Of a stretch of DNA of 37,993 bases, positions 1-9,327 are shown one piece after another (the stretch's first letter is position 1; every line of letters begins with the position of its first letter). The translations under genes and the position numbers were made by a program. The stretch is from Actinomycetes bacterium (GTDB lineage Bacteria; Actinomycetota; Actinomycetes; Actinomycetales; Cellulomonadaceae): assembly GCA_023461115.1 (NCBI GenBank), contig JAEWOA010000168.1, positions 1 to 37,993 on the forward strand, in the 5' to 3' direction. The notes beneath the pieces were generated by a model. The model saw only the letters and a list, made by a program, of their open reading frames with translations. It made no database searches and had not been told where the DNA came from.

Positions 1-2272
1 CGGCACGCCCGTGGTCGACACCCCGCCGTGCGAGACGCACCTCGCCGCCGGCCGGCGCCGTCTCGGCCTCGCGGCGCGCGGCGGTCTCCCGCACGTCGAG
101 CGCCTCCAGCCGGTCCGCGAGGCCGGCGGACTCGCGTTCGGCGTCGGCGACCTGCTCCTCGAGCGTCGCGAGGCGCTCCTGGCGATTCCGCTCCCGCGCT
201 GCCGCACCCACGTACTGCGCCGACGGCTTCGACCACGAGCCGAACTCGACGCCGAGCCGCCACCGTCCGTCGAGAGCGACCCAGGACGAGGCGTCGCCCG
301 GGCCGAACCCGATGCCCGCGAGCACACGCCAGACCGCATCCGCATCGCCACCCGCCGCAGCATCCACGCTCAGCGCCTCCGCGAGCGACGGCCCGTCGAC
401 CAGCGCTCCGGGTCCGACGAGCACGTCGTGACCGTCGACCCACAGCTCACCTGTCGACGACACCCAGGCGTCCAGGAGACCGCTGGCCTCGAGCGCGGCT
501 TCGAGGGCCGCCCGCTCGTCGTCGGACAAGCCGTCGCGGAAGTCGACGACCTGCCAGAGCGGGGCACCCGGCCGCCCGTCCCGCACGGCGGTCCGGAACC
601 GGCCGGCCCGCGGCGCGACGACACCTGCGGTTTCGAGCGCGTCGCGCTCGGCCTCGAGTGCGTCGCGACGCGCGACGACGTCGTCGCGCTGCTTGCGCAG
701 CAGTGCGCGCTCAGCGGCCAGCCTCGCCACGTGCTCGCGCAGCAGCGCGGCGACGAACGCCGTCACCTGCTCGTCGCGGACGGCCACCTGGACGTCCGCC
801 GGGCGCGGCTCGAGCTCGGAGCAGCTCGCCGCCCACCATTCGACGGCCGCCGCGAACTGCCGCACCGCGAGCTCCAGCGCCCGCTCGGCCTCCGCGAGCA
901 GACCCGCGCCCTCCTCGACGGCGTCGGTCGCCTGCGCGAGCTGCTCGTCGCGCCGCAGACGCTCCGCCAGTGCGTGATCGTGCGCCTCGACGAGTCGCCC
1001 GACCTCCGCCGCCTGGTCGTCGCGGGCGGCGAGCCGAGCGCGGAGATCCGCCGGGGCGTCGACGAGCTCGACCATGCCAAGGCCTGCCGCCAGGACACGC
1101 ACCACCTCGGCACGACGCGCCAGCTCAGCACGCGTGCTGCCGGCCGTGGCCTCGTGCGTGCGGGCCTCCTCGGCCGAGCGCGCAGCGCGTTCTGTCTCGC
1201 GCTGCGCATCTGTCTCGGTGACGCCGGCCTTGCGCTCGGCGTCGAGCACTCGCCGCCTCAGCTCCTCGAGCTGCTGACCGCTGCGGTAGTCCTCGGACCG
1301 GGACAGCGTCTCCCGGTCGCCGATCAGCTCATCCAGCCCTCGCCGTGCCGCGTGATAGGCCTCGCGCGCCTCCCGCGCCGCCGATCGGGCGCTCTCGAGC
1401 CGCTCCGTGCCGAGGCGGAGGTCGCGCGACGTCGAGTCGAACCTGGTCGCGGCGCCGGTGACCGCCCGAGCACGCTCGCGCAGCACGGCACGTCCGTAGC
1501 CGCGCGCCCGTTCGGACAGCGCACGCGCCGCCTTGACCTCGTCGTCGAGTCCCACCAGGTGGGCGCGCTGCTGGTCCAGCCGCTCGAAGCCCTCGGCCAG
1601 CTCCTGGATCTGGGCGGCGTCGACCGGCGGGAGCGCGCTCGACAGGATCGACGAGAGAGCGGCGGGGTCGAGGTGCTCGGACAGCTTCGGCCGACGAAGC
1701 TGCAGCAGCGCGAGGACCAGCGTGTCGTACCGGTCCGGCGCCATCGTCGGGAACAGCGTCTGGCGGACGGCCGCGCGGTACTCGCCCGCCGTGCTGAACA
1801 CCGTCCCCCGCCCGGCGATCTGCTCGCGCAGCGCACCCGCCGTCACGGGGGTCTGGTCCGCCGCGAGCTCGAAGTCGACCCCGACGCGGCTGTGGGCGAG
1901 GAAGTAGTCCACGCGAGGGCGGGTCTCGGAACGGCTGGCCTGCAGTCGCGCGCCGATGCTGACGTACCGCTGCTCGCCGTCCTCGTCTCGCACCAGCTCC
2001 AGCCACACGAAACCGACGCGGGTGCTTCCCGCCGCGCCTTGGCCCATGAGGTTCCAGTGCATCGAGCGCGCGCCCTGGCCGAAGGTCGAGAGCCGGGAGG
2101 CGCTGAGGTTCGCGTCGAACAGGAACGGCAGCAGGAGCTCGAGGGCCTTGGACTTGCCCGAGCCGTTCGGCCCACGCAGCAGCAGGCGGCCGTCGTGGAA
2201 CGTGAACACCTCGTCGTAGTACCGCCAGACGTTGAGGATCCCGGCGCGGACAGGCCGCCAACGCGTCGTCAC
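1..2272 (-). CDS. jetC: Wadjet type II JetC, SMC-like ATPase (partial, runs off left edge)
   Basis: This is the SMC-like ATPase of a Wadjet anti-plasmid system (TIGR02680 family), which by family knowledge extrudes plasmid DNA loops. The frame starts with GTG at 2272 and stays open for 757 codons to the window edge, so the C-terminal half is missing. The Walker A motif GPNGSGKS lies at residues 34-41, right after an N-terminal strand pattern (RAGILNVWRYYDEVF) typical of these proteins. From about residue 220 the sequence is rich in Glu, Arg and Ala with long heptad-like stretches, as expected for an SMC coiled coil, then a more globular section around residues 560-690 that could be the hinge. 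The start overlaps the jetB stop (GTGA), indicating translational coupling. Family and direction are certain; the ABC signature and Walker B are not visible here. Confidence 0.9.
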   Translation of the reverse strand, partial: MTTRWRPVRAGILNVWRYYDEVFTFHDGRLLLRGPNGSGKSKALELLLPFLFDANLSASRLSTFGQGARSMHWNLMGQGAAGSTRVGFVWLELVRDEDGEQRYVSIGARLQASRSETRPRVDYFLAHSRVGVDFELAADQTPVTAGALREQIAGRGTVFSTAGEYRAAVRQTLFPTMAPDRYDTLVLALLQLRRPKLSEHLDPAALSSILSSALPPVDAAQIQELAEGFERLDQQRAHLVGLDDEVKAARALSERARGYGRAVLRERARAVTGAATRFDSTSRDLRLGTERLESARSAAREAREAYHAARRGLDELIGDRETLSRSEDYRSGQQLEELRRRVLDAERKAGVTETDAQRETERAARSAEEARTHEATAGSTRAELARRAEVVRVLAAGLGMVELVDAPADLRARLAARDDQAAEVGRLVEAHDHALAERLRRDEQLAQATDAVEEGAGLLAEAERALELAVRQFAAAVEWWAASCSELEPRPADVQVAVRDEQVTAFVAALLREHVARLAAERALLRKQRDDVVARRDALEAERDALETAGVVAPRAGRFRTAVRDGRPGAPLWQVVDFRDGLSDDERAALEAALEASGLLDAWVSSTGELWVDGHDVLVGPGALVDGPSLAEALSVDAAAGGDADAVWRVLAGIGFGPGDASSWVALDGRWRLGVEFGSWSKPSAQYVGAAARERNRQERLATLEEQVADAERESAGLADRLEALDVRETAARREAETAPAGGEVRLARRGVDHGRA

Positions 2273-3606
2273 AGGGTCTGTCCTCCGTCGAGGTCGTCTT
2301 CGAGGTCTGCGAAACGGAAAAGCTCGCCGTTCTCGAAGCCTGGTCGTGCCGGGTCGGCATGTCGGGCCGAACGGGGCGTCCGCTCCAGCGTGGCGGCGCG
2401 GTACCGCTGCGCCGCGGGGAGGGCGCACAGCGCCTCGGCGCGACGCTCGACCAGGTGGTGGCGTCGCAGCAGGTCGACTGCCTCGCCGAGCAGCCGCGCA
2501 GGTCCGTCCCCGTCCTGGTAGGTCCGCGCCCATCCACGGTTGTCGGCCAGTAGCACGGCGACGGCCTCGTGCAGCGACGAGACCGGGACCTCGGCGCGCT
2601 CTCGCTCCGTCAGCACCGCCAGGATCCACAGCGCCGCGACGGACGAGGCACCGTCGGCCGGGAACGCCTCGTCCGAGCTCCACCGCTCCGGGTCGACGAG
2701 AAGCCACCCCTCGGCGCGCTCCTCGAGCGCGAAACCGGCGACCTGCGCCGCCTGGCGCATGAGCCGGCGCCCGCTGATCGACTCAAGATACGCGCGCTGG
2801 TCGTCGGGCAGCCGATCGCGATAGACCACCGGGTCGTCGAACAGCGCGCGCATGACCTGGTGGCGACGTCGGCGCAGCGCGCGCGGATCGTCGGGACCGT
2901 CCGGATCCACGTCGTCCAGCAGCCGCGGGAGCTCGAAGTCGGGCTCGGCCCGGAGTCCGTCGACGACCTGGGCGAACCAGTCGGGACCCGCCGCCGTGAC
3001 CTGGCTCGCACCCACGGGCGACGAGGTGAGACCGAAGATACCCACGGTGTCGACCCGGTAGAGCACCGCGGTGGCCGCGTCGTCGGCGAACGTCTCCGTG
3101 CGACCGTCGACGGCGACGAGCGCACCGAGCTCCTCCAGCAGCAGCAGGACGTCGACGAACGCCTTGCGGTGCAGGTGGCGACTCGTCTCGAACGACGGCA
3201 GCTCCTCGTCCACCGCGCAGGCGTGCACCACCGCGTCCGCGAGCTCGCCCAGCGCCACCATCCGCCGGGTCGTGAGCTCGGCCGCCACGACGCACAGCAG
3301 CACGTACCGGAGGCGGTCGAACGGCGCGCCCGAGCGCGGACGCCGCGCCGGCCTCGCGTCGCCGTCGAACAGCGCGGTCGGCGCCAGCTTGACCAGCCGG
3401 ACGACCCCGCTACGAGGCTGGAAGTCGAGCGGCCAGCCCAGCGTCCGGTCGAACCACTCGGTTACCGCGACCCGGCGTCGGCGCACGAGCTCGTACTCCT
3501 CCGGCGCCCGCTCCTGACGGAGCGTCGGCGACCTCAGCAGCGACCGGACCGCCCTGGCGGTCTCCTCGCGCTCGGTCTGCGCGAGCTGGTTCTGCAGCGT
3601 GCTCAT
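2269..3606 (-). CDS. jetB: Wadjet type II JetB (TIGR02678 / DUF2398)
   Basis: A 445-aa protein of the TIGR02678/DUF2398 family, the JetB subunit of type II Wadjet. By analogy with MukE it should bridge the kleisin-like JetA and the SMC-like JetC. The N-terminus has a basic helix with the segment YELVRRRRVAVTEWFDRTLGWPL at residues 38-60, followed by a helical segment FDRLRYVLLCVVAAEL near residue 97, both characteristic of the family. The rest is winged-helix-like alternation of short helices and strands ending in an acidic tail. The ATG overlaps the jetA stop by 4 bp (ATGA) and the TGA overlaps the jetC GTG start, so jetA-jetB-jetC is one translationally coupled operon. Length is close to the family norm and no frame damage is visible. 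Confidence 0.88.
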   Translation of the reverse strand: MSTLQNQLAQTEREETARAVRSLLRSPTLRQERAPEEYELVRRRRVAVTEWFDRTLGWPLDFQPRSGVVRLVKLAPTALFDGDARPARRPRSGAPFDRLRYVLLCVVAAELTTRRMVALGELADAVVHACAVDEELPSFETSRHLHRKAFVDVLLLLEELGALVAVDGRTETFADDAATAVLYRVDTVGIFGLTSSPVGASQVTAAGPDWFAQVVDGLRAEPDFELPRLLDDVDPDGPDDPRALRRRRHQVMRALFDDPVVYRDRLPDDQRAYLESISGRRLMRQAAQVAGFALEERAEGWLLVDPERWSSDEAFPADGASSVAALWILAVLTERERAEVPVSSLHEAVAVLLADNRGWARTYQDGDGPARLLGEAVDLLRRHHLVERRAEALCALPAAQRYRAATLERTPRSARHADPARPGFENGELFRFADLEDDLDGGQTL

Positions 3607-5147
3607 CCCGCTGCCGCCCGCACGAGGAGCGCGGCGCCCGTCACCGTGATCGTCACGTCGAAGTCAGGGCAGTCGAGCACCCCCGCGGACGTGCGCAGCG
3701 AGGCACGCGCACCGTCACTCGGGTGTCCGAGCACGATCTCGACGCGCCCGTCGGCGGAGCGAGCGCGCCGCTCCGCCGCGACGGACTGGGACACCGCGCG
3801 TCCGACCAGGTCGACAAGCTGCCGGAAAGGCTCGGCGTCGAGCTCCGCGAACGCCGACAGCCGCGTGCGCCCGTCGGTGCACAGCGACTCCAGCGCGACG
3901 GCCGCGGCCTCGCGTTCGGCGCGCGCTCGTTCCGCCCGCTCGCGACGCACCGCGGCCACGTCCCGGACCCGCCCCGTCCGCGAGAACACCTCGGTGCGTC
4001 CCGACTCGCGCAGCGTGCGCGACACCGGCACCGGCTCGGCGTCGGCCCAGCGCGTCCCCGCCGCGATCGTGTCGGGATCGGGATGCGCCAGATGCGCGTG
4101 CCGTGCGGGGCTCTGCCCGAACGCCACCCGCCACAGTTGGTGCAGTCCCTCCTCGTCCGGCGCCGCCGCGAACCACCGGGCCAGCTGCCGCAGGTCCGCC
4201 TCCGCGCTGGAGGGCCGGCGCCGGGCAGCGCGCAGTCGGTCGATGACCTGCAGGAGCGCGACGATCGCGCGTCGGCCGGTGGCGCTGAGATCCTGGATGC
4301 GCGGGCCGGAGCCGTCGGTGGGAGCGAACCACGCGTCCAGGCCCGCCCACCTCGCCTCGGCCTGCGCAAGCCACTCGAGCTCTCGCTCCGGCGTGCTCAG
4401 GTGCGGCGGGAGCTCCGCGCCCGCGTAAGCCCGGGCGAGCACCCGCGCGACGTCGGCGGCACGGACCCGGTCCAGCGCTCGGCGCACGCGGGCGGCGCGC
4501 TCGTCGAGCCGGGCGATGTACTCCTGCAGGTAGGTCACCGTCGACTGCTTGACCTGGAGGAACGTGTCCTCGTCGACGTTCTCGGCCCGCAGCAGTCGCT
4601 GGAGCTCACCGTTGAACTGCTTGACGTTGCTGGCGAGCGCAGCCAGGTGCGCCTCGAGCTCCTGAAGCCGGACGTAGACCCGGCGTTCGGTGGACTTCGG
4701 GTCGGTCGACGAGGCCATCAGGTCGGCGATCGCATCGAGCTTCTCGGCGACCGCTTCGAGAACCGCACTCTGCAACGCGCCGGTCGCGGACAACGCCTCG
4801 ACCGTCGCCGCATGTCCCACGAGCGCCGCCTCGCCGGCGCGCGTCACCGAGTACTGGAGGTTGCGCCGCTCGTAGTCGCGGGCCGTGCGGTAGCGCTCGG
4901 TGTGGTTCTGCCCCACGTCGAGCAGCTTCCAGCTCACCAGCTGGTCGAGCGACGACGCGAGGTCCTCGTCCGTGAGCTCATCGCGCCACCCCACGGCGTG
5001 CAGGTGGCTGCGCACATCGTCCGGGGTCAGCGACGTGACCACGCGGTCGTTCGCGTCCCCGAATGCGTACAGGACGGCAGTGTGCAGCTCCGAGCGGTCC
5101 GTCGTCGCAAACCGGAACAGCTCCGCAGGCAGAGTCGTGTACCGCAT
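3603..5147 (-). CDS. jetA: Wadjet type II JetA (TIGR02677 / DUF2397)
   Basis: A 514-aa protein of the TIGR02677/DUF2397 family, the kleisin-like JetA subunit that holds the Wadjet SMC complex together. The start at 5147 was preferred to a GTG 195 nt upstream because it gives the usual N-terminus (ELFRFATTDRSELHTAVLYAF) and has a GAAGGGGA Shine-Dalgarno about 6 nt before the ATG. An N-terminal winged-helix region covers roughly residues 1-110, followed by a helical core with QLEEHLA-like heptads (RLQELEAHLAALASNVKQF near residue 175) and an Arg/Ala-rich helical region (RRERAERARAEREAAAVAL). It is the first gene of the jetABC operon and overlaps jetB by 4 bp. A separate promoter may lie in the 201-bp gap upstream; I cannot point to a convincing one. 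Confidence 0.88.
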   Translation of the reverse strand: MRYTTLPAELFRFATTDRSELHTAVLYAFGDANDRVVTSLTPDDVRSHLHAVGWRDELTDEDLASSLDQLVSWKLLDVGQNHTERYRTARDYERRNLQYSVTRAGEAALVGHAATVEALSATGALQSAVLEAVAEKLDAIADLMASSTDPKSTERRVYVRLQELEAHLAALASNVKQFNGELQRLLRAENVDEDTFLQVKQSTVTYLQEYIARLDERAARVRRALDRVRAADVARVLARAYAGAELPPHLSTPERELEWLAQAEARWAGLDAWFAPTDGSGPRIQDLSATGRRAIVALLQVIDRLRAARRRPSSAEADLRQLARWFAAAPDEEGLHQLWRVAFGQSPARHAHLAHPDPDTIAAGTRWADAEPVPVSRTLRESGRTEVFSRTGRVRDVAAVRRERAERARAEREAAAVALESLCTDGRTRLSAFAELDAEPFRQLVDLVGRAVSQSVAAERRARSADGRVEIVLGHPSDGARASLRTSAGVLDCPDFDVTITVTGAALLVRAAAG

Positions 5148-5348
5148 CACCGTCCCCTTCCGACGCACCGTCAACGACTCAGTCACGCTAGTGGAGGGTG
5201 CCCACGTCGGTCTGAGACCGCGGAGTGGCGGCCTGACGACGGCGCAGGCTCCCGCCACGCGGCCACGTCCAACGAGGAGCTGAGTCTGCTGCCCTCCTCG
5301 TGCACGCCACCTACCGGAGCTCGGACCGGGTCGCGAACGCATCGCGCT

Positions 5349-5951
5349 TCAGGTGGGAGTTCCGACCGCGGGAACTCGATGCCAGCCGCATTCGTCGCAG
5401 ACGCCGGTGGCGGGCACGGTCATGCGGCAGTTCGGGCAAGCCGCCGGTGGCGAGGGGTCGCGCGGCGCCACTCGAGCCCGGCGCGCGACTACTTGCGCCG
5501 TCAGGGCAGCGACGCCTCCGTCTCCGGGAAGGTCCACGGCGTAGGCGCGGTAGCAAAGCAGCCGGTGATCGGCGGCCGCGGCCTCGATGTCGTCGCCGAT
5601 CGGCCCCGGGACCGACTTGGGCGCTCGGGCGTATCCCTCACCGATTGACCCGTCCTGGTGAACGCACAGCGAGGTAAGGGGAGGCTCCGAGCGGTGCTTC
5701 GCCTCGATGGCGACGTTCTCCAGCAGCTTGCCGATCCAGTTCGCGAGCAGCATGCGGGTACGGATGCCCGAGCGCTCCTGAACCTCTTCGCTGAGCTCTC
5801 CGTAGGTGATGACCGAGTGATAGCGCTTCGCTGTCGCCAGCAGGATCTCGTGCGCGATGGGAACCCACGCTGCCATCGCCGCCGAGAACTGGACGCGAGC
5901 GCCGTCAACGACCCGGTACGTGCCCGGTGTCGGTGGGTCGGGGTTCTCCAT
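5349..5951 (-). CDS. Uncharacterised protein with C-terminal zinc ribbon
   Basis: A 200-aa protein that I cannot assign to a named family. Two parts are visible. Residues about 25-125 contain the pattern YHSVITYGELSEEV, then LLANWIGKLLENVAIEA, then PPLTSLCVHQ and a glycine turn. This recalls the small alkyltransferase-like or winged-helix fold in which 'ITYGEL' opens a recognition helix and 'PPL..LVV' forms a strand. Residues about 168-190 carry two CPNC/CDEC knuckles (C-x2-C-x9-C-x2-C), a zinc ribbon. A DNA-binding or nucleic-acid-sensing role is plausible but inferred. The gene lies upstream of jetA in the same direction (201-bp gap) and 89 bp downstream of the 416-aa gene, so all may share a transcript. 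The ATG at 5951 opens an N-terminus rich in Pro. Confidence 0.75.
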   Translation of the reverse strand: MENPDPPTPGTYRVVDGARVQFSAAMAAWVPIAHEILLATAKRYHSVITYGELSEEVQERSGIRTRMLLANWIGKLLENVAIEAKHRSEPPLTSLCVHQDGSIGEGYARAPKSVPGPIGDDIEAAAADHRLLCYRAYAVDLPGDGGVAALTAQVVARRARVAPRDPSPPAACPNCRMTVPATGVCDECGWHRVPAVGTPT

Positions 5952-6040
5952 TCCGCGACGCTATACCGACGCCACCACGAAACGGGGCGCACGGCACTCA
6001 ATCACCCGCGCGGCACGCCCGCCTCGTCGGCATCCCGGCG

Positions 6041-7291
6041 TCAGACTTCGTCGCCTCGCGTTGTGATCTCGGGGCGCTTGCGCGTGGCTCGTTCAGCGAC
6101 AGCGCCCGTCAGTCTCGTCGTCGCCGTTCGCGCGCGGCCGAGGGTCTGTTCGCTGAGGCCCTTGGCACTCTCGACTCCGGCGGCGCCCGACTCCAGCGCC
6201 CGGTCTCGTGCGTCGGTCGCGGCGTCGAGCCACCGCCTGATGGCGACGGACTCGCGCTCACCCTCCACGCCCAGGGTGTCGTTGAACTCGATGACGCTGG
6301 ACTCGACGACTCCGGTCGAGAACTTGATGGTCTGGGCGGCGCGCGGGTGCAGCAGCACCTTGGCGTTCGCCGTCGCGGCCGCTGCGTCCATCCGCGTCAT
6401 CAGTCGCTCGGTGCTGCGGGCGATCGCATCGAGTCGCTTCTGGCGAGCGATCCGGATCCCCGCACGGTGCTGCTCCAACTCGTCCGGGGCGGCGCCGAGC
6501 ACCCGGTCCAGCTCGAGTACCGCGACCGCGTCCTGGAGCTGGAAGCAGCGGGCCAGCACCGCCAGCCACTCCCCGACGACCGACTTTGCCTCGTGGGCTG
6601 CCTTCGCGACGTCTCCAACCGCCGACGCTCGCTCCAACTTCTGAGCGACCGCGTCGAGCTGCCGAAGCGCGTAGGCCTGGGTCTGGGCGATCGTCGCCGG
6701 CGTCGCCTGCACCTTCGACCAGGTGACCTCCGAGACCGACCCGACCTGCTCGCGGATCGTGAGCGCGTCCTCGATCACGAGCTGAGCGCCAACCATCGCC
6801 GAGAGCGCTGCGTCCTTCTGCGCCCGCAGGACGTCGTCGACCTTCGCGTCGATCCGGGCCAGGTAGTCGGTGATCTCGTCCATCGCCTGCTGCATGGCCA
6901 CCTGGGCCATCAATCCGGCGACACCGGTCAGCATTGCCGGGTTCGTGAGCATCGCGCCCGGGGTGCGGACGAGCTCGAGGATGTGGCTGGTCTTGCCACC
7001 GTCCATCGCTACCGCACGGCTGGTGCCGACGCCCGAGCCCTTCATCAGCGGCATGCTCTTCATCGCCTGGGCGGACTTCTCCGTCAGCTGGACCCATCGG
7101 CCCGAGTTCGCCGCGATCTGTGATCCGGCCTCGAGCGCGCTCGCACCGACGGCGGTTGTCGCGCCGAGACGGTACAGTCCGAGCTCCCTCGAGGGCAGTC
7201 CTTCGGACGCCAAGAACCGATCGATGGCCCCCGCGTCCCCGAGCAGGACGATGCCGTTGCCGTCACTGACCATCTCGATCTCGTCGTGCAC
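6041..7291 (-). CDS. Uncharacterised 416-aa protein with hydrophobic segment and coiled coil
   Basis: The function is not recognised. The chosen start is GTG at 7291, where GGGAG sits 6 nt upstream; the frame is open to 7462 but that extension is Arg-rich and unlike a protein N-terminus. After an N-terminal segment (DGNGIVLLGDAGAIDRFLASEGL) that looks like a small alpha/beta fold, residues about 110-135 form a hydrophobic, Ala/Met-rich helix (NPAMLTGVAGLMAQVAMQ). Long amphipathic helices follow (DYLARIDAKVDDVLRAQKDA and onward), suggesting a membrane-associated coiled-coil protein. It is divergently transcribed from the TIGR04141 gene across a 366-bp gap and precedes the zinc-ribbon gene by 89 bp. 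Placement among defence genes suggests a defence role, which is inference only. Confidence 0.78.
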   Translation of the reverse strand: MHDEIEMVSDGNGIVLLGDAGAIDRFLASEGLPSRELGLYRLGATTAVGASALEAGSQIAANSGRWVQLTEKSAQAMKSMPLMKGSGVGTSRAVAMDGGKTSHILELVRTPGAMLTNPAMLTGVAGLMAQVAMQQAMDEITDYLARIDAKVDDVLRAQKDAALSAMVGAQLVIEDALTIREQVGSVSEVTWSKVQATPATIAQTQAYALRQLDAVAQKLERASAVGDVAKAAHEAKSVVGEWLAVLARCFQLQDAVAVLELDRVLGAAPDELEQHRAGIRIARQKRLDAIARSTERLMTRMDAAAATANAKVLLHPRAAQTIKFSTGVVESSVIEFNDTLGVEGERESVAIRRWLDAATDARDRALESGAAGVESAKGLSEQTLGRARTATTRLTGAVAERATRKRPEITTRGDEV

Positions 7292-7656
7292 CACACGCTC
7301 CCACAGACTCCGCCCGACGACTCGAGCGACCCAGTTCGTCCTGCCACGACGACCCGGGTTCTCGCACCCGCGAGCACACTGGATCCGCGAGTAGCCGACG
7401 CCAACCAACCGTACCGATCTCACCGCCGCGCCAGCACGTACGTCGGCGGTCGCGCCGCTCACCAGTCTCTCGACTTCAGCGACCGGAAGACGCCCGCGCC
7501 CTCGCGCACGACCGCGATGCGACGCACCCCGATCGACGCACGGTCACCATCGTCGTGCGCCACGCCGCAGGTCTTGCCTCAGCCCTGCAGCACATCCGCG
7601 TCGATACGCTCCGATCGGCCGGGTTCGCGAAGGTCGACCCGCTCGGGGAGTGCGAG
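7292..7656. other. Divergent intergenic region between the 416-aa gene and the TIGR04141 gene
   Basis: This 365-bp stretch separates two genes transcribed away from each other, so it should carry promoters for both. I see a small hairpin (CTCGC-accc-GCGAG, 7361-7374) in the 416-aa gene leader and no convincing -10/-35 pair on either strand. Frames extend through it on both strands (minus to 7462, plus from GTG 7555), but their composition is Arg/Ser/Pro-rich and not protein-like, so I treat them as non-coding. Confidence 0.55.
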
Positions 7657-9282
7657 ATGGTCGACATCGCCCGCCAGCGCCTGACGGTGTACCTGCTCCA
7701 GGACGTGGAGTCCTTTGACGACGCCCTCGACAATGAGGCGCGACCCAACGAGGTGGACCTGACCGTGGGCTCGCCGCTTGACGGTCGGTTCTACTGGCAG
7801 GCCCGCGCTGGCCGTACCCCCGACTGGCTGGGGTTCCTCGCCCCGGCGCTCGCCACCGTCCCGACCGTCACGACAGCGTCGTCGTCGGGCCTGCTCGTCC
7901 TGAAGTGCGACGACCGGTTCTTCGCTCTGACCTTCGGGTACGGCCGCGGCTTGCTCGACCAGTCCAAGATCGTCCGCCAGTTCGGGCTCAAGACCGTGCT
8001 GAACACGATCGACCCCGCTCAGATCCGTAGCCTCGACACGAAGACGTTCGAGGACATGGTCGTCGCCAGGAACATGCAGGCGAGCAGGAGCACGACACTG
8101 TCCACGTTCGAGGTCGACGCGGTGCGCGACATCTTGCGCGCAGCGACCGGCGAGCCCAGGGAGGAGACTCTGGGAACGCGCGTCTCGGGAGCCGACTCGA
8201 TCGTCCTGAACATCGGCACCACGGTCGGCGACTTGAATGCCGTCTGCCGCGACCTGCTTGCCGCTTACTCCGCCGACTCGTATAAGGAGAGCTTCGGGTG
8301 GGTCGACGACCTCGCCCAGGTCGTGGACGTGGTGACGATCGCGCAGCTCGACGAGCAGCTGGTTGCCGAGCTCAAGGCAAGTGACACCGGGAACATCCAC
8401 CTCGCGATGCCGGAGGTTCTGGACTGGCAAGAGGTCGACAAGTTCAAGATCGCCGGCACTCGCGACACGGAGTACGACGACCTGGACCTGGACGCCTACC
8501 TCGAGGCGCTGCCTCGGATCGACGACCTGACGCTGCAGAAACTGAAGTCGCGCCGGGTCCAGGTCAAGTTCGCCCGGTCGAGCGAGTGGGACACCCGGTG
8601 GACCGTCTACCAGTGCCTCGTCAGCGAGCAGCGCACCGCCGACGGCCTCTTCGCCCTGATCGAGGGCCGATGGTTCAAGATCAGCGAATCTCTCGCCGAG
8701 CGGGTCGATGAGTACACCAGCAGCCTCGGCAACTCGTCGATCACGCTTCCCGCGGCATACGTGGGTGAGTCCGAGGAGGACTACAACCTGCGGCTGGCCG
8801 GTGAGGACCCCACACACCGACTGTGCCTTGACGCGAAGCTCGTGCTTGCTGAGGGCGCGACCTCGCGGATCGAGGTGTGCGACGTGCTGGTCGCTGACCG
8901 CACCTTGGTGCACGTCAAGCGCAAGTCCCGCTCATCGACGCTCAGCCACCTGTTCTCGCAGGGCGTGGTCTCGATGACTGCCCTCCTGCACGACGCGGCC
9001 TTCCGCGGTCGTGTGCGTGATCTCCTCTCCGAGGAGGTCCCCGGTGAGCCGCAGTGGGATGACGTGATTCCTGCAGCGTCCACCGCGCTTGACCGAGACG
9101 CGTTCACGGTGAGCTACGTCGTCCTGGTCAACTCGAAGCGACAGGGCACCGACTGGCTCCCGTTCTTCTCGAAGCTCAACCTGATGCACGCCGTGCGCAC
9201 GCTGCGGACTACCCAGGGGGTGAACGTCACGATCGATCGTGTCGATGTCGTCACCCCGCCCGCTACCGCCGCAGCCGAGTAG
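7657..9282 (+). CDS. TIGR04141 / DUF6119 family sporadically distributed protein
   Basis: A 541-aa protein of the TIGR04141 (DUF6119) family, patchily distributed and often found among defence genes; its activity is not established to my knowledge. The start ATG at 7657 was chosen over GTG 7555 because GGGAG lies 6 nt upstream and because it gives the usual N-terminus (QRLTVYLLQDVESFDDAL). Family hallmarks include FFALTFGYGRGLL near residue 90 and a C-terminal block containing LVHVKRKSRSSTLSHLFSQG at residues 418-437. In that block E406, D409 and K421 have the spacing of a PD-(D/E)xK nuclease core; this nuclease reading is my inference. It ends upstream of a hairpin terminator. The divergent 416-aa gene may be a functional partner. 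Confidence 0.85.
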   Translation: MVDIARQRLTVYLLQDVESFDDALDNEARPNEVDLTVGSPLDGRFYWQARAGRTPDWLGFLAPALATVPTVTTASSSGLLVLKCDDRFFALTFGYGRGLLDQSKIVRQFGLKTVLNTIDPAQIRSLDTKTFEDMVVARNMQASRSTTLSTFEVDAVRDILRAATGEPREETLGTRVSGADSIVLNIGTTVGDLNAVCRDLLAAYSADSYKESFGWVDDLAQVVDVVTIAQLDEQLVAELKASDTGNIHLAMPEVLDWQEVDKFKIAGTRDTEYDDLDLDAYLEALPRIDDLTLQKLKSRRVQVKFARSSEWDTRWTVYQCLVSEQRTADGLFALIEGRWFKISESLAERVDEYTSSLGNSSITLPAAYVGESEEDYNLRLAGEDPTHRLCLDAKLVLAEGATSRIEVCDVLVADRTLVHVKRKSRSSTLSHLFSQGVVSMTALLHDAAFRGRVRDLLSEEVPGEPQWDDVIPAASTALDRDAFTVSYVVLVNSKRQGTDWLPFFSKLNLMHAVRTLRTTQGVNVTIDRVDVVTPPATAAAE

Positions 9283-9327
9283 CCAGTAGGTGTCCACGGA
9301 GGCCGACAGGCGGCGTGTGGTCCCCGA

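Noticed and set aside
11..4428. Long plus-strand open frames (836 aa and 619 aa) across the Wadjet genes
   Set aside because: They are antisense to jetC, jetB and jetA, which have family motifs and overlapping starts. The antisense products are Arg/Pro-rich without motifs, a usual by-product of high GC.
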